Positions 46,433 through 55,939 are shown, counted from the first letter of the stretch. The stretch is 64,000 nucleotides of DNA from Moritella yayanosii (GCF_900465055.1 NZ_LS483250.1:1922001-1986000), one strand, 5' to 3'. The notes: generated by a model not told the origin, from the sequence alone. A program made the numbers and translations.

Positions 46433-47800
46433 TTAAAGCGTTGTACCGATTAATATGATAATTAAAGCAGGACAAACAAACTTCACATAAACAGGCCATA
46501 CTTTCCAGAAAATGCCATTTACATCTGCGCCATCTTGACCTTTAATTTCAGCAAGTAGGTTATTACGATGCCATACCCAGCCTACAAAGATAGCAAGACC
46601 TAAGCATACTAGCGGTTGTGTTATCTCTGTCGCTAGCTTAATCATGAAACCAAACATAAAGTCAAAGTTAGTCACTACAACCATCGCGAATGCAGTCAGT
46701 GCCGCGCCAACAATCCACGTTACTTTTTTACGTGACATTGCTGTTTTATCCACAATATAACTGGTTGGTACTTCGACTACCGACATAGCCGATGTGAGTG
46801 CTGCAACAGACATCAATGCAAAGAAGATAATCGCAACAATATGTTCTGCAGCGCCCATCGTTGCAAACAATGCAGGTAGTACAGTGAATACCAGCGTGTC
46901 AGAACTTAATAAGTTACCGTCAGCATCAAAGATTGTTACACCATTGTGCTTAGCTACATACATAGCAGGTAGGATTAACATTGCCGCTAAGAAAGCCACA
47001 CCTGTATCCATAAAGGTTACGTGCATCGCTAACTTACTGATGTTTTCATTTGATTTAAGGTATGAACCGTAGATCATCATTGCGCCCGTACCAATCGATA
47101 ACGAGAAGAATGTCTGACCAAGTGCACCGATGATCACATCAGGGTGCATTACTTTTTCAAAGTCGACGGTGAATAACGCAGTAACACCTTCACTTGCACC
47201 AGGTTGGAACAAGATATAAATAACACTCGCAATCAAAATAGTGAACAATAGTGGCATTAAACGCTTCGACCATTTTTCAATACCGTCTTGTACACCTTTT
47301 TGAATAACGTAAACACACATTAATGCAAATACTAAGGTAAATACGATATTACGCGATAATGAGAAATCGATTAACCAACGGCTCGCATCATCTGCGCCAA
47401 CCATTGTGGCAATAGGTGCTAGCGTATTACTCACGAACCAGCCTGACAATACCGCGTAGAAACTAAAGATCATCGCCGCACACACAATCGATGCCAGACC
47501 GATAAGGCTACCAATCATTTTAGTGGCCGGCGTACGACCTAACTTAGCCATCGAGTCTGCTGGGTTAGTTTGACCATGACGGCCGACCATCAACTCAGCG
47601 ACTAACATTGGATAGCCAAGTAAGAAGATAAGGAACAGATACACGATTAAGAATGCACCGCCACCATTACTGGCCGCTTGCGTCGGGAAACCCCAAATAT
47701 TACCCACACCAACAGCAGATCCTGCTGCGGCCATTATAAAACCAAAACGAGAACCAAAATGTCCTCGAGACGCACCATCATTATTCTGTATTGCAGCCAT
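46433..47800 (-). CDS. Sodium-dependent transporter, SNF/NSS family
   Basis: 455 residues with about 12 membrane segments and the NSS signature GSAVGVGNIWGFPTQAASNGGGAF (about 27-50), where the Na+ and substrate sites of LeuT-like carriers lie. The SSIGTGAMM-like stretch (LSIGTGAMMIYGSYL) and the helix-8 region ALTSAMSVVEVPTSYIVD are conserved. It probably imports an amino acid with sodium; the substrate is not predictable. Confidence 0.9.
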   Translation of the reverse strand: MAAIQNNDGASRGHFGSRFGFIMAAAGSAVGVGNIWGFPTQAASNGGGAFLIVYLFLIFLLGYPMLVAELMVGRHGQTNPADSMAKLGRTPATKMIGSLIGLASIVCAAMIFSFYAVLSGWFVSNTLAPIATMVGADDASRWLIDFSLSRNIVFTLVFALMCVYVIQKGVQDGIEKWSKRLMPLLFTILIASVIYILFQPGASEGVTALFTVDFEKVMHPDVIIGALGQTFFSLSIGTGAMMIYGSYLKSNENISKLAMHVTFMDTGVAFLAAMLILPAMYVAKHNGVTIFDADGNLLSSDTLVFTVLPALFATMGAAEHIVAIIFFALMSVAALTSAMSVVEVPTSYIVDKTAMSRKKVTWIVGAALTAFAMVVVTNFDFMFGFMIKLATEITQPLVCLGLAIFVGWVWHRNNLLAEIKGQDGADVNGIFWKVWPVYVKFVCPALIIILIGTTL

Positions 47801-48153
47801 TTATCCGTACCAAGTTTGCTAAATCCAATCAATGGTAGGTGTTATACCTAAATAAATAGCAAGTACAAGCATTAAAATCTATAAAAACCTATAAAACTTA
47901 GTGTTTAGCACCTCGAAAGGTCAACTCAAAGCAACACCTAACTACAAAAATAATAAATATGTATTTTAAATTGCGCAAACAATCTAAATTCATCCTTGAA
48001 ATAGCAAGTGTCACCAATCAACTTTAAACATAAAAAATCACACTTTAATCAAAGCGTCACCAAAACTGCCTACTATGCGTACTTAATATATAAAATAATA
48101 TTTTATACTCCCGCTTGGTTAGTCATAGAACGCTCACAAAAATAAGGATCTTT
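47801..48153. other. Intergenic region, divergent promoters
   Basis: 353 AT-rich bp between the divergent transporter and the phosphodiesterase gene. No gene, repeat or recognisable operator; AAGGATC before 48154 is the ribosome-binding site of the phosphodiesterase. Confidence 0.4.
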
Positions 48154-49440
48154 ATGTTAAAGAAGGTAACCGTCTTATTCTGGCTGTACATGTTCACGCC
48201 GGCATTAATGGCGATGAGCCAAGTGCCCACGGAACGCCATACTATTATTCAATTCACCAATAGTACGCCTCATACTTTATATGCGTATATTGAAGAAGGT
48301 AATAATGTCGACTTATTAACAACAGAAGTGATGCCATTGAGTACCGTTGACGTGGCTAATATTACCCGCACTAATGTAGAACAGAATATAACTATCTCAC
48401 TGAGTAACGCTGATTACAGCTTTAATTTAACGCAGAAGGTAACCGAGGATGAACTCGCTTTTGGCTTCGATAGCAGTGAACTGACCATAGCTCCACAAAC
48501 CGACAATACTATTCAGCGATTTGAGATCCAACTTGCCGATAATGACAATACCATCGCCTTTAATAGTGAAAACCTACACCTAGGTGGTAGGGTAAATTAC
48601 GTATTACAGCTGCATGATAAAAAGCCCACTATCGGACCCGGTAACGAGTTTAGCTTATTAAGCTACAACATTTGGGCCACCACCATATTCGGTTCTAAAA
48701 AAGTCGATAGCCGTTTAACGGAAATGCCAGCGGTAATGTCAGGTTATGATGCGTTAGTACTAACCGAGGTCTTTGATCCAATCCGAACAAGCAAATTACT
48801 TAAACAGCTCAGTAAAGAATATAGTTTTACCAGCAGTGAAATATTTAAGTTAGGTAAAATCATGCAATCAGGTACGCGTATTTTAACGCCTTGGCCTGTC
48901 GAAGCAGAAAAGAGCCTAAAGTATACCAGCTGTAGTGGTATTCAGTGTGCTGCAACACGTGGGGTTATTTATACCCGTATTAATAAGCAAGGTTACATTT
49001 ACCATGTCTTTGCTACGCACACACAATCGTCAGATGACGATACCAACCGCGCAGCACGTTTAGCCCAGCTAGAAGAAATGGGAGAATTTATTCGCGCACA
49101 ACACATTCCTGCCGACGAAGCCGTCATTTTAGCCGGCGACTTTAATGTCAACAAAATTGGCTTGCCTGGTGATCGTGATCAAATGGCATATATTCTTAAT
49201 GCCACTGAACCAGAGAATAAAGGCCACAATCTGTCTTTTGATTCTAATACTAACTATTGGGCAGAGAAACCTTATTTAGAATATCTGGATTACACATTAA
49301 CAGGGAATGACAATTTACAGCCAATTAGTGCCCGCCAAGAAATATTCGCTCCTCGCGTACTGACACAATCACTTTGGGGCATTTGGGACTTATCAGACCA
49401 TTACGCTGCTCGCGGATATTTTATCTACCCGACCAAGTAA
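48154..49440 (+). CDS. Secreted sphingomyelinase C-like phosphodiesterase (EEP superfamily)
   Basis: The start is the ATG at 48154 with AAGGATC upstream, followed by a clear signal peptide (MLKKVTVLFWLYMFTPALMA). 428 residues: an N-terminal beta-rich domain (about 22-155), then an endonuclease/exonuclease/phosphatase domain with SYNIW, LTEVFDP, ATHTQSSD, LAGDFNVNK and the catalytic His of DLSDHYA. It matches bacterial neutral sphingomyelinases (membrane-damaging hemolysins), which cleave sphingomyelin to ceramide and phosphocholine. A closely spaced Cys pair, SCSGIQC, is likely a disulfide. Confidence 0.85.
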   Translation: MLKKVTVLFWLYMFTPALMAMSQVPTERHTIIQFTNSTPHTLYAYIEEGNNVDLLTTEVMPLSTVDVANITRTNVEQNITISLSNADYSFNLTQKVTEDELAFGFDSSELTIAPQTDNTIQRFEIQLADNDNTIAFNSENLHLGGRVNYVLQLHDKKPTIGPGNEFSLLSYNIWATTIFGSKKVDSRLTEMPAVMSGYDALVLTEVFDPIRTSKLLKQLSKEYSFTSSEIFKLGKIMQSGTRILTPWPVEAEKSLKYTSCSGIQCAATRGVIYTRINKQGYIYHVFATHTQSSDDDTNRAARLAQLEEMGEFIRAQHIPADEAVILAGDFNVNKIGLPGDRDQMAYILNATEPENKGHNLSFDSNTNYWAEKPYLEYLDYTLTGNDNLQPISARQEIFAPRVLTQSLWGIWDLSDHYAARGYFIYPTK

Positions 49441-49992
49441 TAACAGGATAAAACTCTGCGCATAAATATTTCCGCATCTATTCTCTTTAGATGCAGAAAT
49501 ATCCGCCGAAAACTCGATATTACTACTAGATGAATACTCAAAACTAGGCATTAACACTAGTTTCACCTTGAAACACCCGAAAATGGAACTCAAATAAAGT
49601 TGAATCCCAGCAGCATTAGTGTGATCTGTGCATACAAATAAATTGATAACAACTTGTTAAAACCCATTAAACACCCCTTGTTGGCTATTAAAATATTTTA
49701 TAGATCATTTCAGGAACAAGGTTAAAACCAACTTAAACCACAATGAAAGCATAAAACACCAACATCACACCAAAAGACAACACAAACTACACCAAAACAA
49801 CTGATCGCTCAATAAATACACAACCACAATGGTAATTAATAAAAAACACGTAAAACATCAAATTATTTTGATATATACGGGGATTTTTTTAGGTTAGAGC
49901 TGAAAAAGCGATCTGCATCACTTTAAAAAAAATTCAAATCACTATCCTAGGCAGCAGTTAAAAATCAGTATAAAAATACAGGTGAGAATTAT
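49441..49992. other. Intergenic region upstream of the SdaC-like permease
   Basis: 552 AT-rich bp with no convincing gene. A weak CRP-like site, AGCGA-N6-TCACT, lies at 49907-49922, about 70 bp before the permease start; E. coli tdcC and sdaC are CRP-linked, so it is worth noting. A 66-codon frame on the minus strand (49393-49593) overlaps the phosphodiesterase end and is not supported. Confidence 0.35.
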
Positions 49993-51333
49993 ATGTCAGA
50001 GCAAACAACTACAACGATCACGGACAGCACTACGAACGCTGCTAAATGGAACAAAGCAGACACAGAATGGGTATTAAGTTTATTCGGTACAGCAGTAGGT
50101 GCCGGTGTTTTATTCTTACCTATTAAAGCAGGTTTAGGTGGTTTTTGGCCGTTGGTAGTTCTAGCATTGATTGCTGGCCCAATGACATGGTTGGCGCATA
50201 GATCACTGGCGCGTTTTGTATTATCATCAAAAAATCCTGATGCAGACATCACAGAAGTTGTTGAAGAACACTTTGGTAAAGGCTCAGCAAAACTAATTAC
50301 ATTTGCTTACTTCTTTGCTATCTACCCTATCGTATTAATCTACGGTGTTGGTATTACTAATACATTTGAAAGTTTCATTGTTAACCAACTTGATATCTTC
50401 ACTGAAATTCCACGCCTAGCGGCTGATGGCGCACCGATGCTTAACGAAGCTGGTGTTCAATTAATGGATAAAGTAAGCGGTATCCCACGTTGGTTACTAT
50501 CTGGTAGTCTAATTTTAGCAATGACTGCAATGATCCTATTTGGTAAAGACTTAATGCTTAAAGCAACATCGGCATTAGTTTACCCATTAGTAATCATCTT
50601 ATTCGGTCTATCAATATTCTTAATTCCGAGCTGGAATACAAGCATGCTTACAGTAGTACCTGAAGCATCATCTTTCTTGCCCGTTATCTGGTTATCGATT
50701 CCACTGATTGTGTTCTCATTCAACCACTCTCCAGTAATCAGCCAGTTTGCTAAAGCACAACGTAAATCTTACGGTGAACACGCAGTAGCAAAATCAGACC
50801 TTATCTGTAAACGTGCAGGTCAAATGCTACTTGGTTTCGTTATGCTATTCGTATTCTCTTGTGTATTATCACTATCACCAGAGCAACTAGCAGAAGCGAA
50901 AGCACAGAACATCTCAATCCTGTCTTACCTTGCAAACGTACATGACTCAGTAGTAATTCAATACTTTGGTCCTTTCGTCGCATTCGCAGCGATTACTTCT
51001 AGCTACTTCGGTCATTACCTAGGTGCTCAAGAAGGTCTAAACGGTCTAGTTAAACAAGTTATTCCGAAAGCATCAGAGAAAAAAATCAGTACATTCTCTA
51101 TCGCATTCATCGTACTAACTACATGGGCTGTAGCAATTATCAACCCAAGTGTACTCGGTCTTATTGAAACAATCGGCGCACCAATGATTGCCGCTATCTT
51201 GTTCTTAATGCCTATGGTAGCTATCAAGAAAGTACCTGCAATGCAAAAATATGCTAGCGATAAAGCAGCAAACATTTTTGTTACTATCTGTGGTCTACTC
51301 GCTATCACTTCAGTTATCTACGGCGCATTCTAA
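49993..51333 (+). CDS. Serine/threonine-type amino acid permease (SdaC/TdcC-like, HAAAP family)
   Basis: 446 residues with about 11 membrane helices. Family blocks: [54 protein letters not shown] and [19 protein letters not shown]. It matches proton-coupled serine (SdaC) or threonine/serine (TdcC) importers. No serine deaminase gene is beside it, so it stands alone. The codon choice looks adapted (many preferred codons), hinting at high expression. Confidence 0.9.
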   Translation: MSEQTTTTITDSTTNAAKWNKADTEWVLSLFGTAVGAGVLFLPIKAGLGGFWPLVVLALIAGPMTWLAHRSLARFVLSSKNPDADITEVVEEHFGKGSAKLITFAYFFAIYPIVLIYGVGITNTFESFIVNQLDIFTEIPRLAADGAPMLNEAGVQLMDKVSGIPRWLLSGSLILAMTAMILFGKDLMLKATSALVYPLVIILFGLSIFLIPSWNTSMLTVVPEASSFLPVIWLSIPLIVFSFNHSPVISQFAKAQRKSYGEHAVAKSDLICKRAGQMLLGFVMLFVFSCVLSLSPEQLAEAKAQNISILSYLANVHDSVVIQYFGPFVAFAAITSSYFGHYLGAQEGLNGLVKQVIPKASEKKISTFSIAFIVLTTWAVAIINPSVLGLIETIGAPMIAAILFLMPMVAIKKVPAMQKYASDKAANIFVTICGLLAITSVIYGAF

Positions 51334-51388
51334 ACCGCTGTTGACTGTAATGAAAAGTACAGCAATAAACTTAAGTTAATAACAAACG

Positions 51389-51418
51389 AAACCGGCGAGT
51401 CACCTCGCCGGTTTTTTT
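51389..51418 (+). terminator. Terminator of the SdaC-like permease gene
   Basis: AAACCGGCGAG (51389-51399) with CTCGCCGGTTT (51404-51414), 11 perfect pairs, a 4-nt loop, then a seven-T run. Confidence 0.95.
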
Positions 51419-51440
51419 GTGTCTATATTTTGTGGCATAA

Positions 51441-51590
51441 TTAACGCTTATCACGCTCAATGTTTTTAATTGGTTTTTCCGTCTCTTTATCTTCTTCTTT
51501 CTTATTATTACAGCCCATCATTTTCATCATAAAGAACATCATCACCACACATAAAACCAGCGGTATAAGTAAACTACTACTTATCTTGTT
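51441..51590 (-). pseudogene. Small membrane protein, probably N-terminally truncated
   Basis: An open frame with an N-terminal membrane helix rich in Met (VVMMFFMMKMMGC) and a highly charged tail (KKEEDKETEK). An in-frame stop lies just upstream and the only starts (GTG/ATG at 51540-51548) are within the helix, so the true N-terminus seems lost. Met-rich small membrane proteins often accompany copper loci, and copper-gene remnants lie next to it. Low certainty. Confidence 0.35.
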
Positions 51591-51620
51591 TCAGGTTTGA
51601 CCTTGAGATAAATATTAAGG

Positions 51621-51650
51621 TTTACCTTAACTGCAAGGTAAGGCTATGGT
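51621..51650 (+). promoter_or_regulatory. MerR/CueR-type operator-promoter (remnant of a copper locus)
   Basis: ACCTT-N6-AAGGT (51624-51639) is the dyad bound by CueR-like MerR regulators. It sits between a -35-like TTTACC and a -10-like TATGGT with long spacing. It lies about 70 bp upstream of the copA remnant, where such a site belongs. No MerR-type gene is in the window. Confidence 0.6.
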
Positions 51651-51719
51651 TAACGTAATCACAAAATTTAACCAGTAAATAAGCGAACAATATTTCAATC
51701 ACATAAAAGGATGCTACTA

Positions 51720-52115
51720 ATGAATAGAGACATAGCCCAAGCTGTTGCCAAACAAGTTGGTAGCCTGGAGATGGTATCAACGACGCACCCGCATTAGCAC
51801 TCGCGAACGTCGGATTTGCCATCGGCACCGATGTCGCGATTGAAAGTGCGGATATTACCTTAATGCGCGGTTCTCTGCATGGGCTTGCCGATGCCATTGC
51901 AGTGAGTAAAGTAACACTAAGAAATATCAAACAAAACCTGGTTGGCGCTTTCGTTTATAACATGACAGGTGTACTGATTGCTGCTGGTGTACTCTACCCC
52001 CTTCTTTGGTCTGTTACTTAGTCCGGTAGTCGCAGGCGCGGCAATGACATTATCATCATTAACCGTGGTGATGAATGCAAATAGATTACGTTTGTTTAAA
52101 CCACAAAATCACTAG
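51720..52115 (+). pseudogene. Copper-exporting P-type ATPase (CopA) remnant
   Basis: Three pieces in different frames. First, MNRDIAQAVAKQVG from the ATG at 51720, behind AAAGGATG. Then, from 51767, [35 protein letters not shown] and the first C-terminal membrane helix. Then, after an extra C in a C-run at 51997-52001, the end of CopA ([12 protein letters not shown] to the stop). The N-terminal metal-binding domains, the phosphorylation site DKTGT and most helices are missing. Deletion plus frameshift means it is non-functional. Confidence 0.85.
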
Positions 52116-52168
52116 CACTTAATGCGCTATTTTAACAAAATAAATGAACAATATAGAGAGAGTTTATT

Positions 52169-52412
52169 ATGATATTCATCAATATTTTAGGATTAGGGTT
52201 AATTGCATTCATTGTGTGGTGGTTTTGGATTGACAAACCGACAGATGCAACAGAGTTAACTGAAGAAAATAGCACCATTGTTGTTGATAGTGGTATTTAT
52301 CAACCCGCGAGGATCAAGGTTCCATCGGGTAAAAAAGCAATCATTGCGTTTTTACGAAAAGATGACAGTCCATGTGCAGCAACCGTTATATTTCCTGACT
52401 TTGAAATATATT
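52169..52412 (+). pseudogene. Cupredoxin-domain protein, 3'-truncated
   Basis: Starts at an ATG behind GAGAGAG with an N-terminal membrane anchor (INILGLGLIAFIVWWFWIDK), then the start of a cupredoxin domain (IYQPARIKVPSGKKAI, FLRKDDSPCAATVIFPDFEI). The copper-ligand-bearing C-terminal part (expected H-x-C-x-M region) is absent. After FEI the sequence becomes the inside of a serine recombinase. Such proteins normally sit beside CopA-type ATPases. Confidence 0.75.
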
Positions 52413-52772
52413 CATTTGTCACAAGTTGCTGAACGCTTTCAGGACGAAAGTATTAATCTAGTGGTAATTGATCAAGCAATTGACACATCAACGCCCACAG
52501 GGCGTTTAATGTTAGCGGCAATCGCAGAATTTGAAACAGATTTACGCTCAGAAAGGCAATTAGAAGGTATTGCCAAAGCTAAAGAACACGGCGTTAAATT
52601 TGGGTGGCCAACAAAAAGAACTGATGAAATAGACTTAGAAATTTATAATAAAAGAAAAGAAAGCGTATCTATTGGCCAATTGGCAAAATATTATGACTTA
52701 GGCTCGGCTACGATTGATAGAATATTGAATAATGTTCTTGAAAAAACACCAACTGATACAACGAAATTATAA
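52410..52772 (+). pseudogene. Serine recombinase (resolvase/invertase) C-terminal fragment
   Basis: From about 52410 the frame reads IHLSQVAERFQDESINLVVI, DTSTPTGRLMLAAIAEFETD and LRSERQLEGIAKAKEHG, ending with a helix-turn-helix (SIGQLAKYYDLGSATIDRIL). These are the late catalytic and DNA-binding parts of Hin/Tn3-type resolvases. The N-terminal part with the nucleophilic serine is missing and the fragment is joined to the cupredoxin gene, so it should be inactive. Confidence 0.85.
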
Positions 52773-52830
52773 AGCTTGACCTAATTTATTATTTATTTCA
52801 GATAGTTTAACTTTAAACTTCTAATGCAGA

Positions 52831-52856
52831 TTCGAGGGGATGGGCACCAATCCCCT
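52831..52856. repeat. Left copy of 26-bp direct repeat bounding the accessory module
   Basis: Begins TTCGAGGGGATGGGCAC and is 24/26 identical to 56664-56689. Internally AGGGGAT pairs with ATCCCCT. It lies between the resolvase fragment and the AraC gene. Confidence 0.8.
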
Positions 52857-52868
52857 AATAGACTAAAT

Positions 52869-53684
52869 TCACGCAAAGCAATCTTTATATTGTTTTGGCG
52901 TTGCCGCGACTATTTGTTTAAAGTTTCGATGAAAATGACTTTGATCAGTAAAACCTACATCTACAGCTATTGAAGCTATATCTTTCCCATAACGTAATAG
53001 CGTTTTTGCTTTATTAATCCTTCTTGCTAATTGATAAGCGTGTGGTGTCATTCCAAACTCCTTTCTAAACGCATGGATTAAATAATAACTACTTAGTCCA
53101 GCAGCACAGGCTATGTTATCTATTTTAATATTTTTCTCGAAATTATCAGTAATATAATCTCTGGCAAGCGCTAAAGCCTTGTGTTTTGATTTTTTTATTA
53201 CCGTTTCTTTTCCTTGATCTTCTTTAATTAAGTGGGCGAAAAATGATATTGCAGACTGTTCTTTATGTAATTTACTGGAGTTACTCACTAAAATATTAAA
53301 TAGTAATTTAAACTGATTGAATGTTTTTTGGTTTGTTAAATGATGTTGATGAAATGGTATAAACTCTTTTGTGGTTTTATCTAACACCTCATTTTGTATG
53401 CAATGTAACCACTGAGGATCAACAAATAACATTTTATAATTCCAAGTATAGCCATCTTTAGGGTTACATGAATGCACATCACTTGGGTTAATAATGACGG
53501 TTGAGCCCTTTCCTATCTCCTCTTTTTTCCCTGTGTTAAAATATTCACTAACACCTTTTTCAACAATACCAACCGAAAATTCTTCATGAGTATGTTTTTT
53601 ATAACAGGCTATTGAATTATCAGCACTTCTAGCTTCTATCGGAAGTCCTGTTGAATGATAAAATAAGGGTTTTCCGTTATTCAT
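52869..53684 (-). CDS. AraC-family transcriptional regulator
   Basis: The start is placed at the ATG at 53684 (MNNGKPLFYHSTG) behind AAGGAG; the frame continues upstream into the LysE gene. 271 residues: a cupin-like sensing domain (about 20-150, HTHEEFSVGIVEKG) and two helix-turn-helix motifs (about 172-270, IKIDNIACAAGLSSYYLIH and VGFTDQSHFHRNFK). Probably controls the adjacent LysE exporter, 29 bp upstream in the same transcript, in response to a small molecule (inference). Confidence 0.9.
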   Translation of the reverse strand: MNNGKPLFYHSTGLPIEARSADNSIACYKKHTHEEFSVGIVEKGVSEYFNTGKKEEIGKGSTVIINPSDVHSCNPKDGYTWNYKMLFVDPQWLHCIQNEVLDKTTKEFIPFHQHHLTNQKTFNQFKLLFNILVSNSSKLHKEQSAISFFAHLIKEDQGKETVIKKSKHKALALARDYITDNFEKNIKIDNIACAAGLSSYYLIHAFRKEFGMTPHAYQLARRINKAKTLLRYGKDIASIAVDVGFTDQSHFHRNFKQIVAATPKQYKDCFA

Positions 53685-53713
53685 ATTTATACTATCTCCT
53701 TGTAAGTAGCAAT

Positions 53714-54310
53714 CTAATATATTAGCAAATAAATAACAGTACTTGCTAATATACAACCCATGATTAAATTGAAAATCTTATAATGTTCAGGGTGTGACAA
53801 CAGTTTTTTAATAGTCACCCCCATCACCGCCCATATTGATATTGATAAAAAGCATACCACAAAGAATACCACGCTAAATAATAATATCGATGATGTATTA
53901 TTTTCTCCATTAGGTGAAAAAACTGTAACGCCTGAAATGGCTACTATCCATGCTTTTGGGTTTAACCATTGGCAAAGTAATCCTTCTAATATGGTAGGTG
54001 GAGTAGCTTGATTTTCTTCATCAACTTTGCTTATAGGAGAAAATGCAATTTTATAGGACATATATAATAAGAAAGCCGCCCCTATATAACTTAAGTAATT
54101 CATAATCTCAGGGTTTTCATGAAATACTTCTATAACACCAACACCCAATAGTAACAGAATACTGGTAAAACCTATTGTAGCACCGGTTATATGGTGTAAA
54201 GTTTTATTGAAACCAAAGTTTGCTCCAGAAGATGTTGCTACTATATTTACTGGTCCTGGTGATATTGATGTAACAAATGCAAATAACGCCATAGCTATAA
54301 GTGTTGACAT
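53714..54310 (-). CDS. LysE/RhtB-family amino acid exporter
   Basis: 198 residues with six membrane helices. The N-terminal signature FAFVTSISPGPVNIVATSSG, then the GATIGF loop and CQWLNPKAWIVAISG, are typical of LysE/RhtB exporters. AAGGAC precedes the ATG. It exports amino acids or derivatives. It shares a transcript direction with the AraC gene and the upstream enzyme genes, so it may export their product (inference). Confidence 0.9.
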   Translation of the reverse strand: MSTLIAMALFAFVTSISPGPVNIVATSSGANFGFNKTLHHITGATIGFTSILLLLGVGVIEVFHENPEIMNYLSYIGAAFLLYMSYKIAFSPISKVDEENQATPPTILEGLLCQWLNPKAWIVAISGVTVFSPNGENNTSSILLFSVVFFVVCFLSISIWAVMGVTIKKLLSHPEHYKIFNLIMGCILASTVIYLLIY

Positions 54311-54327
54311 AATAGTCCTTATAATAT

Positions 54328-54741
54328 TTAAAAATTAGTTACTTCAGCACCTTCAATAAAGCGGTGTTCTTGTAAATCGACAATTCGATACCTTTTAGGC
54401 TTTACTTTACCTTCCTTACAATAGCCAGCCATAGCCTCCCAATGACCAGCCTCAAACTCATTCGTAATGTGCAGTTCACTTAGCCCTTTTATTCCTTTAT
54501 AACGGTACAAGTTCTACGAATGCTCCAATTGCATACGCATACAACCCTACGATTTTCTGTTCGCTGAATAATAGATCTTAGTTCGTTATAATTAATTTGA
54601 ATTGGTTTCTCTTGATCAGGTATAAATATGTTCAAAGTCCATTTGTTTAAATCAACTAATGATGGTGGCCCTTCTTGGTAATACCGTAATGAAGACGGCT
54701 TTTTTTTCAATCCAAGGCGTTTTAGGTATAGTATTATTCAT
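54328..54741 (-). pseudogene. Molybdopterin-binding oxidoreductase (sulfite-oxidase/YedY-like), frameshifted
   Basis: Three frames together make one protein. MNNTIPKTPWIEKK starts at the ATG at 54741. After a run of eight A (54699-54706) the frame shifts to PSSLRYYQEGPPSLVDLNKW and then RRVVCVCNWSIRR. Near 54505 it shifts again to YRYKGIKGLSELHIT, EAGHWEAMAGYC and the C-terminus RYRIVDLQEHRF. The VCVCNWS segment looks like the molybdenum-ligand cysteine region of COG2041 proteins; the middle of the domain seems deleted. Family assignment is moderate; that it is broken is fairly clear. Confidence 0.5.
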
Positions 54742-54765
54742 TTTAAATTTTAAATTTTAAATTTT
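54741..54765. repeat. TTTTAAA tandem repeat
   Basis: About 3.5 copies of a 7-bp unit, TTTTAAA, between the SUMF1 gene and the oxidoreductase pseudogene, covering the latter's upstream region. Confidence 0.8.
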
Positions 54766-55522
54766 ACTCACTATCTTTTATTAATAACTTTACACAACGA
54801 AATCCGACAATATTATCTCTTACAGTTGGAGGGTATGGATCTCTGCTGCTACAGCGCATATATTCACTATCATGTAAACCAGAGCCTCCTCGTGTAACAA
54901 AGTCATCTGTAATGCTGCTTTTATATAATGGATTTATACCACTTTGATCCCAGTTATAATTAGGGGAATAATTGTCTTGGCACCATTCAGCTAAGTTTCC
55001 AGCCATATCGATACAACCAAAGGGTGATCTATTTTGTAGATGAGCATGCCAAGGTGTCGAACGCCGATTTAATTCCGCTGGTTCACAATCAGGAGCAAAA
55101 TTTGCTAGTAATAGTGATGCTTCAGCATTCCCCCAAGGATATTTACGATTATCGTTTCCTTTTGCTGCAAACTCCCATTGAGCTTCGGTAGGTAAACTTT
55201 TTCCTACAAACTTTGCGTATGCAACAGCTTCATGCCAACTAATACCAGTGACCGGTTGATCTGCTTGGTTCCAATTAGGATCATTCCAGTATAGAGGTTC
55301 TTTGATGCCCAATTTCGAAATAAACTCCAAACCTTCTGAGCTCCATAAATCCGTTTCTTGGTAACCTCCCTGCTCTATAAAAACTTGAAAGTCTTCATTG
55401 GTGACTGGTTTCACATCCATAAAAAATGGATCTAACTTAACTTGCATAAGTGGCATTTCATCTGGAGATTCTAATGAGCCACGTGTGAATTTTTCTCCAG
55501 AAATCAAAGTCATATTTATCAT
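54764..55522 (-). CDS. SUMF1/formylglycine-generating-enzyme-like protein
   Basis: 252 residues covering a single FGE-sulfatase (SUMF1) domain: PVTNEDFQVFI, GISWHEAVAYAKFVGKSLPTEAQWEFAAKG, FGCIDMAGNLAEWCQD, VTRGGSGLHD and NIVGFRC. Relatives oxidise a cysteine of a partner protein, or act as iron-dependent C-S bond-forming enzymes in natural-product routes. Of the FGE cysteine pair, the second is kept (MRCSS) while the first position reads Ser, so classical FGE activity is doubtful. It overlaps the DUF2000 gene by 4 bp (ATGA). Confidence 0.85.
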   Translation of the reverse strand: MINMTLISGEKFTRGSLESPDEMPLMQVKLDPFFMDVKPVTNEDFQVFIEQGGYQETDLWSSEGLEFISKLGIKEPLYWNDPNWNQADQPVTGISWHEAVAYAKFVGKSLPTEAQWEFAAKGNDNRKYPWGNAEASLLLANFAPDCEPAELNRRSTPWHAHLQNRSPFGCIDMAGNLAEWCQDNYSPNYNWDQSGINPLYKSSITDDFVTRGGSGLHDSEYMRCSSRDPYPPTVRDNIVGFRCVKLLIKDSE

Positions 55523-55932
55523 CTAAGTAATCCTAAATTTCCAGTAAACTTGTTAACAATTTTCTTGTTACCATATATAGCTATTCCCAAATATTCTAAA
55601 CTCATTGCTGTAGCTTCTGATAGGCGATTAGAATAATCTTCATAATTTTTAGTCATTTGTGCCGCATGATTAAAATCAATAACAATTAAGTCTGGTTCGT
55701 ACTCCCTAAGTTGTTGACGCAGACTTGACAATAAACTTCCATCGCCCGTTAATATCGGGATAGGCATAGTGGTTATGCCCTTATGAACTTTACCATCATA
55801 ATCATTAATATCTTCACCTATAAGTTCCGGTTTTAATTTCCCTAAAGACAGTGTTAATATAGCAGCCGTATTAGCAATAAGTCCTATAGGTAAATTTTTA
55901 TCAATTATTATTGCACAGCGCTCAATAGACAT
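55519..55932 (-). CDS. DUF2000-family protein
   Basis: 137 residues, typical DUF2000 length. The start CAIIIDKNLPIGLIANTAAIL and the block DGKVHKGITTMPIPIL match that family, which is related to peptidyl-tRNA hydrolase 2-like folds and is of unknown function. AAAGGAG precedes the ATG. Its stop overlaps the start of the SUMF1-domain gene, so the two are co-expressed and may act together. Confidence 0.8.
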   Translation of the reverse strand: MSIERCAIIIDKNLPIGLIANTAAILTLSLGKLKPELIGEDINDYDGKVHKGITTMPIPILTGDGSLLSSLRQQLREYEPDLIVIDFNHAAQMTKNYEDYSNRLSEATAMSLEYLGIAIYGNKKIVNKFTGNLGLLR

Positions 55933-55939
55933 TGCTTAT

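Noticed and set aside
49393-49593. Minus-strand 66-codon frame after the phosphodiesterase
   Set aside because: Overlaps the end of a real gene, has no ribosome-binding site and no recognisable protein features.
52278-52772. Intact resolvase gene
   Set aside because: Only the last two thirds match serine recombinases; the beginning is cupredoxin sequence read in another frame and the catalytic serine is missing.
52831-52850. 3' end of a tRNA (TTCGA followed later by CACCA)
   Set aside because: The stem opposite the T-loop does not pair and the acceptor length is wrong; no tRNA can be folded.
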